The notes under the pieces were generated by a model. It was not told the origin of the DNA and made no database searches. It was given only the letters and a program-made list of their open reading frames with translations. Shown here piece by piece: positions 42,480 to 54,700 of a stretch of 64,000 nt of DNA. Position 1 is the stretch's first letter, and the number at the start of each line of letters is the position of its first letter. Both the position numbers and the translations under genes were made by a program. The DNA lies in contig CAMXCT020004001.1 of NCBI GenBank assembly GCA_947184155.2, forward strand, positions 435,063-499,062, given 5' to 3'. The DNA comes from Cladocopium goreaui (Eukaryota > Sar > Dinophyceae > Suessiales > Symbiodiniaceae).

Positions 42480-42569
42480 GCAGTTTTGTATGGCTTGAGG
42501 GGTTGTCCCAACCGGAAATGTCCCTTGCTTTAGCTTCGGATGCTTTTCATGGAGCGCGGATCCAGGTAA
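42480..42569 (+). CDS. Candidate exon upstream of the OTU gene
   Basis: The frame reads WLEGLSQPEMSLALASDAFH and then GARIQ, ending at a canonical GATCCAG|GTAATG donor. It may be a 5' exon of the OTU gene or the end of another gene. Confidence 0.45.
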
Positions 42570-43036
42570 TGTTAATGTCTTACTTGTTGTATTGCCTTTT
42601 GGTCATTTGCATGGCTATGGAAAATACTTATGTTTAATAGGTGAAACATGTACCAGTAACCAGTAGTAATTACCGCACAAGGCTGTAGCGGAAGTTTCAA
42701 AGATGGGAAACTATACTGGGCTGCACTCAACATAGTCCAATAGTACCAGCACATTGATTGGATTGGCATGACAGGCTTAGATCGTGGGCTTTAATTACTA
42801 GCGTTATTATCATTATCGGTATAGGCTTTGTTTTACGTGGAATGGTGACTTAATCAGGCGATGGCCTTCTTCATGCTCCGATCTTCAAAAGCTTTTCAGG
42901 CTTGGAGGGGTTCTAGCGGGCAAAGTCGAAACCTTGCTGCTGTTCCAAGCTGACCTTCTTCATGCAAATTCATTTGCAGTTAGTCAAGAACCAAGCTTTC
43001 CAGCCTACCTCCTGCCTTCTTTCAACCCACGCCGCA

Positions 43037-44751
43037 ATGGCCATTCCTCTGTACCCCAAGTATGACTTGGTGTACGAAGAAGTGCAGCAGCTGATTACCT
43101 TCCCTATCATTGGGGATGGTCGCTGCTTCTTCCGCAGCATTATCCAGTGGCAAGAAGATCCGCACCGTGCTGCCACGTACTACAACACCGCAAAGCACGC
43201 GGATCCTGAGCTGGCGGCCGCGGAGACCAAGAAGGCGGACAAACTCAGGGAGGACGTGGTGGCCTTTGCGGTTCGGCATGACCTGAACGAACATGCAGAG
43301 CCAACCGCGGAAGGGTGGAAGGATGAAATGTCCCGGCGGACGGCATGGGCAGATGAGGTGGCCATTGCCAGCTGCAGCGCAATGCTGCAACAACCCATTT
43401 TAATTCTGTCTTGGAATGCGGAAAGGGGGCATCTTTACTGCAACTTCTACCTCGAAGAGTTTCAGCGCCGCGGCAAGAAGTGCATACCTCTGTACTTCAA
43501 TGGCCGGGACCATTACGAGCTCATTGATGAGGTATGGCTGCAGGACTGTTTTCTTGAGCCTAACTCTATGTAGTTGGGTGCCTCAACCCTATCGTTTTTA
43601 ACCTTCCTCGTTGTCTTTCTAGCCTAACTGCTATGCTTTTCAACCCCGCTCTTTTATTCCAGACCAGGACCAAGAGCCCAATGCGGAGTTGCGGCATGAG
43701 AGAATGGCGCGTGGCATGGGCGCAATCTGCAGAGCCTTGGGGGACATGCCGGCAGGCCCAAAGAAGAAGAGGGCGAAGGCGCCCGCAAAGAAGGCCAAAA
43801 ATCGGTCGGAAGGGTACAATCTTCAAAACCGACGGCCGAGCGGTAACTACCAGAAGCACCGGCAAGTGCTACCCCTGGATCTGATCCAGGCTGGTGAAGC
43901 TGAGTGGTTCATAGAGGCGCGCGGGAAGACTGTGAGCCACGGTGGCGCTCGAGGCACGATTGCCGGCAGCACGACCGCTAGGATGCACTGGCAAACTATT
44001 CGCCAGCAACCTGTTCTGGTTTGTATTATAGTTGAAAAAAGGTGACGGCGCCTATAAGAGGCCGTGCGCGTATGTCATTTTTTTCCTGTCTCTTCATTTA
44101 CGGTTCGTTGGGGGGTGGGGGGGTGGGGTGGGGGATGTTAAGGTTCATGGGACTTGCACACTTACGTGATGCTACGCTACTGCACGTTCTCTTCAAGTTA
44201 TACAACTACGTGATGCTGGGGGATGTTAACGTTCATGGGACTTGCACACTTACGTGATGCTACGCTACTGCACGTTCTCTTCAAGTTATACAACTACGTG
44301 ATGCTACGCTACTGCACGTTGTCTTCAAGTTATACAACTACGTGATGCTGGGGGATGTTAACGTTCATGGGACTTGCACACTTACGTGATGCTACGCTAC
44401 TGCACGTTCTCTTCAAGTTATACAACTACGTGATGCTGGGGGATGTTAACGTTCATGGGACAATGCACAAAGTCATTGTGGCAAGCTTTGGCAGAAGAGT
44501 GCCGAAAAAAAAAGCACTTGAAACTTCAGGCGCGCCGGCAAAGAGTTAAAAAAGTGATGAAAATGCTGCGCGGGGTTCCAAAAACGCATGTCCTCGGTCA
44601 GCCTTACAGTGTTTTATTCTCTAGATTCATGATGGACTTCAATCAGAATGTGCAAAAACCTTGGGTTTTTGAAGCAATTGATTTCATCGGTGCAAATGCA
44701 ATGAGCATAAAAACACGGCCTCTTACAGGCGCCGTCACCATGTTTTTCTAA
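43037..44751 (+). CDS. OTU-domain cysteine protease, three exons
   Basis: Probable OTU-family deubiquitinase-like protease. Inferred exons are 43037-43531, 43668-44018 and 44473-44751, giving 374 residues with phase 0 joins (GT-AG). The OTU domain fills exon 1. IIGDGRCFFRSI carries catalytic Cys30 with Asp27, and NGRDHYELID carries the likely catalytic His159 near the domain end. Exon 2 is basic (AGPKKKRAKAPAKKAKN), possibly a nuclear signal, then DLIQAGEAEWFIEARGK. Exon 3 is a basic helix (KHLKLQARRQRVKKVMKMLR). The start is the Met of MAIPLYPKYD; the frame is open further upstream, so an earlier start is possible. Exons 1 and 2 are clearly GC-richer than the flanks. Intron 2 holds a tandem array, and the last codons overlap an inverted-repeat arm, so the C-terminus may be element-derived. 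Confidence 0.85.
44041..44739. mobile_element. Inverted-repeat-bounded segment overlapping OTU exon 3
   Basis: GGTGACGGCGCCTATAAGAG, continuing GCCGTG, at 44041-44066 is the inverse of CACGGCCTCTTACAGGCGCC, continuing GTCACC, at 44714-44739, with one mismatch in 26. Between the arms are an 87-base tandem array and OTU exon 3. No transposase is seen. It may be a non-autonomous transposon or a duplicated hairpin. Confidence 0.75.
44130..44460 (+). repeat. 87-base tandem repeat in OTU intron 2
   Basis: About three and a half copies of a unit containing GGATGTTAACGTTCATGGGA and TACGCTACTGCACGTTCTCT are present. One copy has an extra 44-base internal duplication. Confidence 0.9.
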
Positions 44752-46482
44752 ATGTGCTTCATGCCACAACGGCGTGCACTTTTTCGACATCCCCAGTGCC
44801 AAAATTGCTCCGGACGTGAGGTGTTTTTTATACAATTGCGTGCAATTTTTGATCTCCCATCTTCCCAGATGGCTCCGCGCCCGCCGCTTTAGCGAGCGTA
44901 CTCGCCACGAAACATTGCACAAACACAGTGGTTCGCGTTTTTTGTGACGCTTCTATTTTTTGCGCACCTGCATCTGCTTTCTTCTGACTTTTTTTTGCTT
45001 CTGATCTTTTTTCTCCTCCCTTTCTCTTTTCTGACTCTTCGCACGTCTGCTTTTTAGTTTTATCTGTCAAATCAATATTAAGGATTGGCAATAGATTTGG
45101 GGTGAAATGCAAATGATTTGAAATGGTAAATGCCCCTATAAATATTTCCAGGAAATCAAAATCCCATCTAACATCATTTAACTATTCCCTAAGTTCTCCC
45201 GGGGGCCATCCAGCCCCCAGCCCTCATCCCGCTAATCCTTTTGCTGTGGCATGATCCAAAATAAATCTACTTTTTTACTTGACACTTGATTCGGGGGGGG
45301 TGATCTACAAGTTTCGTCCGAAACTCACCTAAATCAGGTCATTTTGGAGTTCTATCTACGAGACCCAAGTCAAGTAGCAAGTAAAATAGTTGATTTAAAT
45401 GCTCTACTTTGTAGATGTCAACATTGGAATTTTGAAGTCCCAGATCTGAGTTTTTCAATTGAAATTTGTAGAGATTCCACGGAAAAGGGATGTGTTGTAG
45501 ATGTCTACTGCTGAAAATCACAGGCTGAGATCTACGACATGCTCAGCAAACCTAGGATTTAGGAAAGTTTCAATTGAAACTTGCAGAAGTCAACATCCAT
45601 TTTTTGGACACGGAGATCTACAAGATCACCTTTTCTGCTTGCATTAGATTTGGGATCAAGACTTCAGGGGTCCTTGCCAAGCAATAGTACGCCACCAAGA
45701 AGTCAACATACACCATATCAAAGGAATATTTAGGCTCCCAACTCAATGGGCATCACAGATATTTACAAATATGTAGAATAGTAATAGTAGATCGTCAGAT
45801 AGGTTTAACACTTAGGTCCCCAAGAAGTCAATGTATACTATACAAGTTTAGGTCCCCAACTCAATGGACACTACAAATATATACAATAATAATGCTAGCC
45901 AAAATTGGGACCCCAAATCAAATGCTTTTGGCCCAAGATCAAGTGCTATTCCTTTATTGTCGGAAGTTTGACTTCGAAACTTCTCTCGAATATTTGCTGG
46001 GATGGGGCTCAACCATGTCCAGAGACCATCTGGGAAGCTGCGCCACGTCATGCTGATTGTTCCGTCATTACCCATGTCACCTTGGCACCGTTGCGCAAAT
46101 CGGAAAATGATGAACGGCATTTTTAAAAGATAAGGTGCCAACAGGATCCAGCAGGGTCATGCGGGCGCCTTGCAGGAGCCGCGTGGTCCCTGCAGCCTCT
46201 ATCAAGCGCGTTGGAATAGCCTGGCCCCGGCGCTTGGCCCGTTGCTGATGTTTATTTTTTTTTAACCATCCCAGCCTTGCAGGTTGAGCCGTATCACAGA
46301 GGAGCCACGGGCGGAAAGCCACGAAGTTAGAATGGACATGTCCGTCAGAAAAAATGCTATTTTGAAAAAGGTAGACCCTCGGGCAATCAACAGTGGCAAT
46401 TGAAAGTGTCATGTCAAAGGGAAAATCACTTATACATGAGGAATTTTCAGTTGCCATGGTGGATAATGATGTTCCTAGCCAC
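44752..46482. other. Long stretch without supported genes
   Basis: There is a pyrimidine-rich tract near 44950-45060. The rest is AT-rich, with CTACAAGTTTC-like words repeated near 45300-45620. An antisense frame at about 46140-46250 (RRGQAIPTRLIEAAGTTRLL) is protein-like but isolated. Confidence 0.4.
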
Positions 46483-46949
46483 ATTGGAAATCTGCCACAA
46501 GTTTGCGAAACAACGTTGCTGCCGATGCAGGAAACCATTTCCAGCAGTGGGGCCTCTCAGACGGAGGCACGGTTGGTAAACCCGTTAAATGCTGCGACGC
46601 GCTTATTTTGATAGGTATGGCAGCCGCGAAATAATTAGGGTGAACAATCGGAAACCCGAACAAAAAGGAAGGAACCGCAATCTTTGACATCATGTTTCTT
46701 TATTTTTTGTTGTTGTCGGGTTTCTGTGTACCAACATGCACCAGCCGGCTTCAGTTCTACAAACCGATTGGGTTCCAAGTTCCAAATTTAATCACCAGTT
46801 TTTTTCATCCAACATTATCGCCGCAGGCATCAGAAGAATGGTGCACGAAATCGTTGACGAGCCGCACCCTTCACCGCGGCAAGAAGGATGGCATGCCAGC
46901 TTGCCGTGGAATTTTTGCAATGATTTCATTTTCGTCGGGTTATTGTAAG
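46483..46949 (+). CDS. Candidate exon pair, unrecognised
   Basis: Two + frames look coding. One, at 46483-46612, reads NLPQVCETTLLPMQETISSS. The other, at 46737-46949, reads QPASVLQTDWVPSSKFNHQF, then RRMVHEIVDEPHPSPRQEGW, then a stop. No join was proved. Confidence 0.3.
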
Positions 46950-47428
46950 ATCTACGCCATTGCCCTTTTTTTTGGTTATTGGACGTGTCCTTGAAAAAAA
47001 CAATACGTAAAACATGCATGCTGAGCTGTTGGGGCAACATTGTTTGTGACATTTGTTTTCGGTTTTCCTCCGTTGCTTTGCTGTCCTGACTGGTTGGACA
47101 AATTATGATGCTTCCCTATCATTATCGGCACAATTGACAGTTAGTACCACCCGTTTTTGTTTTGAACGGCATTTTCTGAAACGCTTGGGTGCTTGAAAAA
47201 AAATGAAAACAAAAACATTGTTTAGACACAATGGGGCAAAATATGATGCTTAAAGGCTTAACGGTGCGTCTGGCGTTTTTCCGGCGGCCCTTCCTTAATG
47301 TGGCAAATTCAAAAATAAATCGACCGTTTGTTTTTTTTTACAACCCATTTACGGTGATTTTGGGGATGGTTCAATCATTGGGTTTACCATATTTTGCAAT
47401 ATTACTGGTCAACGTGGTTAAAAACAAT

Positions 47429-47532
47429 GCCATCTGGTTATTTAACATAGCCATGGAAAATGGCCCATTTATAGATGGTTTACCTATTATAAATGGTGAT
47501 TTTCCATGTCTATGTTAAATAACCAGAGGGTA
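47429..47532. repeat. Family A element, TTAT-type ends (A23)
   Basis: GCCATCTGGTTATTTAACAT and TTAAATAACCAGAGGGTA are the ends. Confidence 0.9.
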
Positions 47533-48165
47533 ATTCACACGTTCAATTTCGTTTCCAACCTAGCCGCAATGGTTTCGAACGTAGCGATTGGATCATGTTC
47601 CAAAAAAACCCTGGAATGTTGATTGGTTTGCAGGACCCCGGCGACGCGTTCCTGGGCAAAAAACATGGCAATTCCGGGTCTGCAAATGTGGAATATGGCC
47701 CCAAATGGCAATTTTTAGCGGGAAAATATGGGATAATCATTAACCAATGCATAACCAATGTTCGGAAGGCCTATTTTCGGACAACCCCTTATCTTCTTTT
47801 TGGGACCATGACTTCCAGTCGGTTGACGATTGAGTGCCCATCCAAGACACGGAATCATAAAATGATATCAGGCCCCAAAAGACTTGGGTTTGCTTGATTT
47901 TTGTTCCATATGTTTTGTTTTTTTTCACTTTGATCTTGTTTGCAGATAAACATGTGAAACACATCGGTTCATTTGATTTTTCTCCTTTTTTTTCGCAAAC
48001 AAATCATGATAATCATGGACAGGTCATTCCAGTAATCCTAAAACTCTGAGATTGACTTGACACGTTTGAGGGGTATCATGGTTTTATGGGTGTTTCCTGA
48101 AATAGGGGTACCCGCCAAATCATCTATTTTCGTAGGATTTTCCATTATAAACCACAGGATTGGGT
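47533..48165. other. Stretch with no firm gene
   Basis: A possible + exon near 47632-47680 (DPGDAFLGKKHGNSG) follows a TTTGCAG acceptor, but has no partner. Confidence 0.3.
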
Positions 48166-48296
48166 CCCCAAGATAGCTAAGTTGGTTTATAAGTGGCTGA
48201 ATCCAATGGTTTATGGTAGATATAACAAACTAGTTAATGGGGATTATGTCATGTTTTTTATTACTTTAATATAAGTTTATAAACCAACAAACATCA
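48166..48296. repeat. Family C related element (C3)
   Basis: AGATAGCTAAGTTGGTTTAT and AAGTTTATAAACCAAC are inverted. The GGGGGCC ends of family C are missing. Confidence 0.6.
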
Positions 48297-48493
48297 CTGG
48301 GGGGTGTCCATCCTGCATCCAGCTATTGGGGAATCCCCCATTTAAGAAACCCCCATAATTATCTGAGTTCTGCCGCTGAGGATCGACCCCAAAAAGATGG
48401 ATGTCATAGCCTGGAACTGAGCCATTTTTCAGCGAATCTGTGGGAAATCCTTGGGTCAAACTGATGGAAAACCCAATGGAAAATCATCCGTTT

Positions 48494-48592
48494 ACTGGTT
48501 GGTGGTTTGGAACATGAAACTTATGACTTTCCATATGTTGGGAATAGTACTGACTTTCATATTTTTCAGAGGGTTGAAACCACCAACCAGTT
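48494..48592. repeat. Family B element (B11)
   Basis: ACTGGTTGGTGGTTTGGAAC and TTGAAACCACCAACCAGT are the ends. Confidence 0.95.
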
Positions 48593-48770
48593 TATGATGA
48601 GTTTCCCAGCTATCAACCTCCATTTTTGATTTTTCATTGCCGGTTTGATTACATGAGAGTAACAAAATGATCCGTGAAGGACAACATTGTTTATTGAGAA
48701 TTTTGTTTTTGCTGAACGCACAGAACAGTTTTTGATTTTCGGCCCAACTTGAAGGGTTTCATTGTTTCAG

Positions 48771-51700
48771 CTTCGAGCGATTATTGCTTATGGATGCGTT
48801 CCCGAACGGAAACCTCACTTCGAAACATCAGTTTGAATGGTTTTGGATTCAAGTCCAGCTCCATTTGATCATCATTTTCCACATTTTCCCAGGATTTCCC
48901 ATTGATTTTCCCATCCTCAGCCCATCCTCAGCTGGGTTTTTCAGGTCACCGCCCAAGACACGGTGGGCCTTGACACCGTGCCGCTGGTGGAGGTGCGTTC
49001 CGCCTTGGTGGGGCCGGACGGCGCTGGTGGCGACGTGCGAAGCCATGGATCGATGGAGTGGATCCCGGGGCAAACGTTGCACTTCGATGTGCCCAAGGAG
49101 GTGACGAGGAGAAAGATGATGGATTTATATGGATTTATGACATTTATGATGGTGTTTTTTTGTGGTTATAGCATGTTATAGCGACGGACAAATACTTAGA
49201 ACATCATTTGGAAAAAAATCTGAAAATCGTCACAGCGGGGATGTTCTAAGTATGGGTTTCAAAAAAAGTAGTTAGAACATACCCAAAACCTATACTTAGA
49301 ACATTTCCAAGCTATACTTAGAACATCCCAGTGGGGAACCAATGGGAACCATACATATACATTCAAAATTATAAATAATTCATTTTGGCTCATTTTAGTA
49401 TTGAAACCTATGCTTTTTGATTACCCCCTGTAGGAAACCCACAAATTACTAGAGACCTTCCCATTGCAGCGAAGACTGCTTGGGATATTGTTCCCGAAGA
49501 AAAGGTATAGAATGCTGTTCTAAGTATGGCGTTCACCAAGGTATTTGTGTATATATGCAGATTTACCAAAGTCACAGGGCATGTTCTAAGTATATGTGTG
49601 TTTTAATGTTCTAAGTATGCAAAAATCAAAGGATATGTTCTAAGTATTTGTTTTTCTGATGTTCTAAGTGCGTACTTAGAAACATTTCTGATGTTCTAAG
49701 TATGGTAATTTTGATGTTCTAAGAGGAGGTTCCGAAATTTTGGAAAAATTGATGTTCTAAGTATATGTCCGTCGCTATAATAGTGGTGAATAGTGGTTAA
49801 TAGTGTTTTTTTTGTGGTTAATAGTGGTTAGTCCTGGTGAATAAAAATAGCGCTTAGTAGTGGTTACGATGTACCCTCGCAAAATTGATGGTGAATAGTG
49901 GTGCTCAAAAGCGATGATTGGTTTTAGTTAGATATAGCTTAATGATGATTAACATGCTGGATGTAATTTTGTGAATGATGCTTAGTAGTGGTTAGTACTG
50001 GTGAAGAAGTAGTGGTTAATAATGGTTAGCAATGTTTGCTATAGTGACTGAATATAGTTTCTAGTAATGGTGAATGCTGGTAACTAATATTTGGGGTATC
50101 CTATTTTCAGACCACTATCAGTGGTTTCTTTCAATAAGTTTTTTTCAAGTCATAGGTTTCAATACTAAAAATGTCTGATGTGGATGATTTGGGGGTACCC
50201 CCATGACTTAGGAAACCTCCGTGTCTATCATGTTGAAAGCATTCGTTGGCTTCGGGTCATCTTTCTCAGTAAATCATCATCTGGGAAATCCCCGAATGGA
50301 GCTTCAGAATGTCTGAGGAGATCATCAAGGGGTGTTTCCGGGAGAGGTTGAATATCAATATTCTGGGTAAATTATAACGACCTCACTGCGACCTCACTGG
50401 GTATCATGGTTTTTATAGGGAAATCATCCCCAAATGGCCTTAATTCAGGTTAGAGAAATATTATAATTTACCCAGAATATTACAATTTTTATAGCCTTGA
50501 ATATCCATTAATTATTAACCATAAGTATTTTATCAACTATCCAACTATCCAACTATCCAGCTATAATGCGGACATTATGGTGAGATCATTCTAATCCAGT
50601 AGTTAGGATGGTGCCAAGGTATACATTGGGTATCCATAGCCCCTATAAAATGGTGAATGCAGCTACCAAGAGTTTGGGGGGCACCCGAATGGGCAATTTC
50701 GCACAGCAAAGTGTCTTTATTTCATCTTCCAAGATTACCCTCTCTCTGGTAAACTATATAACAGTTTTCTAACTGGAAAATGACTCATTTAGTTCGTTGA
50801 TATATAGTTGATTTACCCTTTAATCTTTAAACAATGGTGATTTTCCATAGTTTTTTGTATGTTTACCAGAGGGTACATCTATTTTACATGTCACAAACGT
50901 TTCTCCAAAGTGTGGATGGGGCCAGATGAACTCATGGATCTTTCAGCATTTTGAGGACAGCTAGCCGGCTAGCAAACCAGATTCTGAAACCTTGAAGCCT
51001 TATGAAGCCTTGCGGTTTTCCCAAGAAAAACACGACGTCGTTGATCATGGCCCTTCAACCTCCTCAGGTGAACAAAGATGTGGAGATCCATCTTGAGTTG
51101 CTGCCATTTGCGAACCCGCCACAAGGCATCATTGACGGAAAGATGCTGCTGAATGCAGCCGAAAAGCACTTCGGCTTGAGATAGGCTGAGATGATCACTG
51201 TGAGACTCAAGTCGAGTTAGATGTTTGGAAGTGCCCCAGTTTTTTTGATACATCGATGTGCAGTTTTCTGCTTTTGTTCCTTAAGTGGTCCACAGTTTCC
51301 GTGCGCAACCACAGGTATGAGCAAGTTCAGCTGTCTTCGGGAGCCTTAGGTCTTCATGTTCGAATGAAGCCCAGTAAGCAGCGCGGTAACAAGAAAGGTC
51401 TCAAGTGGCACCCAGAGGTGCGTGATGGGAAAAGTTTCACCGGGAGCAATCGCCGCAATACGCCCTTTCAACCCTTGGTGCCCATTGCAGAGTCTGAGGC
51501 GAGGTTGTCAGAAGCAAGAACCTCGGATGGCAGAATGTCACGCAGTATGTTGGAAGACCCCCGGATGTCAGAGGCACGGATTTCCGATGGAAGGATGTCA
51601 GCAGCAGACCCGCGGATGTCAGAAGCAAGGATGTCCGATGGAAGGATGTCAGCAGCAGACCCCCGGATGTCAGAGGCACGGATGTCCGATGGAAGGATGT

Positions 51701-54700
51701 CAGCAGCAGACCCCCGGATGTCAGAAGCAAGGATGTCCGATGGAAGGATGTCAGCAGCAGACCCCAGGATGTCAGAAGCAAGGATGTCTGATGGAAGGAT
51801 GTCAGCAGCAAACCCCCAGATGTCAGAGGCAAGGATGTCCAATGGAAGGACATCAGCAGCAGACCCCCGGATGTCAGAAGCAAGGATGTCTGATGGCAGA
51901 ATGTCAGCAAGGATGTCAGGAGCAGACCCCCGGATGTCTGAAGCAAGGATGTCCGATGGAAGGATGTCAGCAGCAGACCCCCGGATGTCAGAAGCAAGGA
52001 TGTCCGATGGAAGGATGTCAGCAGCAGACCCCCGGATGTCAGAAGCAAGGATGTCCGGTGGAAGGATGTCGGCAGCAGACCCCCGGATGTCAGAAGCACG
52101 GATGTCCGATGGAAGGATGTCGGCAGCAGACCCCCGGATGTCAGATGGCAGAATGTCAGCAAGGATGTCAGCAGCAGACCCGCGGATGTCAGAAGCCACG
52201 ATGTCCGATGGCAGCATGTCGCGTAGCATGTTGGAAGACCCCCCGATGTCAGAAGCAAGGATGTCCGATGGAAGGGTGTCAGCAGCAGACCCCAGGATGT
52301 CAGAAGCAAGGATGTCTGATGGCAGAATGTCAGCAAGGATGTCAGGAGCAGACCCCCGGATGTCTGAAGCAAGGATGTCTGATGGCAGAATGTCAGCAAG
52401 GGTGTCAGCTGCAGACTCGCGGATGTCTGAAGCAAGGATGTCCGATGGCAGAATGTCAGCAGCAGACCCCCGGATGTCAGAAGCAAGGATGTCCGATGGA
52501 AGGATGTCAGCAGCAGACCCCCGGATGTCAGAAGCAAGGATGTCTGATGGCAGAATGTCAGCAAGGATGTCCGGAGCAGACCCCCGGATGTCTGAAGCAA
52601 GGATGTCCGATGGAAGGATGTCAGCAGCAGACCCCGGATGTCAGAAGCAAGGATGTCCGATGGAAGGATGTCGGCAGCAGACCCGCGGATGTCAGAAGCA
52701 AGGATGTCCGATGGAAGGATGTCAGCAAGGATTTCAGGAGCAGACCCCCGGATGTCTGAAGCAAGGATGTCCGATGGAAGGATGTCAGCAGCAGACCCCC
52801 GGATGTCAGAAGCAAGGATGTCCGATGGAAGGATGTCGGCAGCAGACCCGCGGATGTCAGAAGCAAGGATGTCCGATGGAAGGATGTCAGCAAGGATGTC
52901 TGAAGACCGGTGGGTGTCCGATAGCAGGATGTCAAACGGGAGGATTTCCAACGTCAGAATGTCTGAAGCGAGACTGTCGGATCTTTCAGAGCCTGATTTG
53001 CGAAGTTCCCCTTCTTTGGCTTCCATGCAGTTAGACGTGTCCGATCTCGAACCCAGACCCTCCTGTGGGATTTCCACGGGGAGGCGTTCAACAGTGAGGA
53101 TGCAACAAGATCCCTCTGAAGCCTCAGATACCCCCAGCAGTGATGCAGCAAGGCAGTCAGTGGGTGCATCCTTGAACCACGTGCCTTGAACATATGCTGA
53201 GTCGGTGACTTTTTGATGTGCGGTGCTTTATCCAATGATTTGTGGATTTTGGGGAATTCATTCGTTCCCCACCTGCCAGGTGAGGGTTGTTAGATTTTAT
53301 CAGAGCGCATGCCCGCTTCCTCCTCCTCCTCCTCCTCGACTATAGCTGTCCTCCTCGCTGTCCCCCTCGCCTCCGCCTCTTCCACCTCCACTTCCGCTCC
53401 ACCTCCACTTCCGCATTGCCAACCTTGCCAACTTGTCGCCAAGCTCTTCGCCAACTGCCCAGCTCAGTGCGCACTGCTGGACGTCAACCTGCGAGCTGCC
53501 CAGCTCAGTGTGCAGCGCTGGACCTCAACCGGGGACCTGCCCAGCTCAGTGTGCACCGCTGGACCTCAACCGGGGACCTTCCCAGCTCAGTGTGCACCGC
53601 TGGACCTCAACCTGGGACCTGCGCAGCTCAGTGTGCACCGCTGGACCTCAACGGCCAGATAGAATGCCAGAAGATATGCCAGATAGAATGTCAGATAAAA
53701 TGTCAGAAGATTTGCCAGATGATATGCCATGAGATATGCCAGATAGAATGCCAGAAGAGATGCCAGATAGAATGCCAGAAGATATGCCAGATAGAATGCC
53801 ACAAGATATGCCAGATAGAATGCCAGAAGGTATGCCAGATAAAGTACCAGAATGTTTGCCAGATAGAATGCCAGAAGATGTGCCAGATAGAATGCCAGAT
53901 AGAATTTCAGAAGATATGCCAGAAGATATGCCAGATAGAGTGCCAGAAGATATGCCAGAACATATTGCAGAAGATATGCCAGGTAGAATGCCAGAAGATA
54001 TGCCAGAAGATATGCCAGATAGAATGCCAGAAGATATGCTAGATAAAATGCCAGAAGATATGTCAGATAGAATGCCAGAAGATTTGCCAGTAACAAAACG
54101 TATAAATGTCATGGTGGGGACAACTCGAAGTAAAGTAATTGTTTTTCTTTTCGTGGGACCTCTTGGTTAAACTGCATCGGGCCAACCATTCTCCAATTTC
54201 TTGCTCTAGACCGGAGCCGATGGATCAGCGTTTTGATCAGCACTTTGATCAGCACATGTCAGTCAGTTGAGGTGGGCAAACTCTCCCTTGAAGCCCAATC
54301 TGGTAGCCTCTTCGGCACTCTTCCTCGCTCCAGTGTCCGCAGCATGCAGGTGGCATCCTCTGAGTCGGACAGCGGATCCGGATCTATCGGATCGCCAGGT
54401 GTGACTACAGTGACCCCAATGGCGACCATTGCGGAAGATCGTGGCACGGAACTCAGTTTCCTGGAAGCTGCTGATGTTTTTGTTGGGCGTTTTTCCTATG
54501 AATTCCTCCGCAAATATGATACTGGGGGTTTTGATTGTTTCATGTTTTTCCTTCTTTTGCCCCTGAATCAGCCAAGGTTCCAAATCTGCAAGAAACAGCA
54601 TGAAGAGCAGAGCCTCCAGATTGGGCCGAAGAACTTCGGATACTCTGCCACTTCCGGGGGCCAGGGCTGTGTGTCGTTTTACCCATCCAAAGTCCGTGGA

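Noticed and set aside
44828..45112. Minus-strand Lys/Glu-rich frame
   Set aside because: It reads the complement of a pyrimidine-rich tract and has no start or splice support.
51422..52759. Cys-rich + frame (CQKQGCPMEGC repeats)
   Set aside because: It is the second forward frame of the same array. It has no unique flanking coding sequence and arises because the unit length is a multiple of three.
51437..53077. 546-codon minus-strand frame rich in TSLLLTSGGLL
   Set aside because: It is the antisense of the 51-base repeat array. The + frame continues into unique protein-like sequence on both sides.
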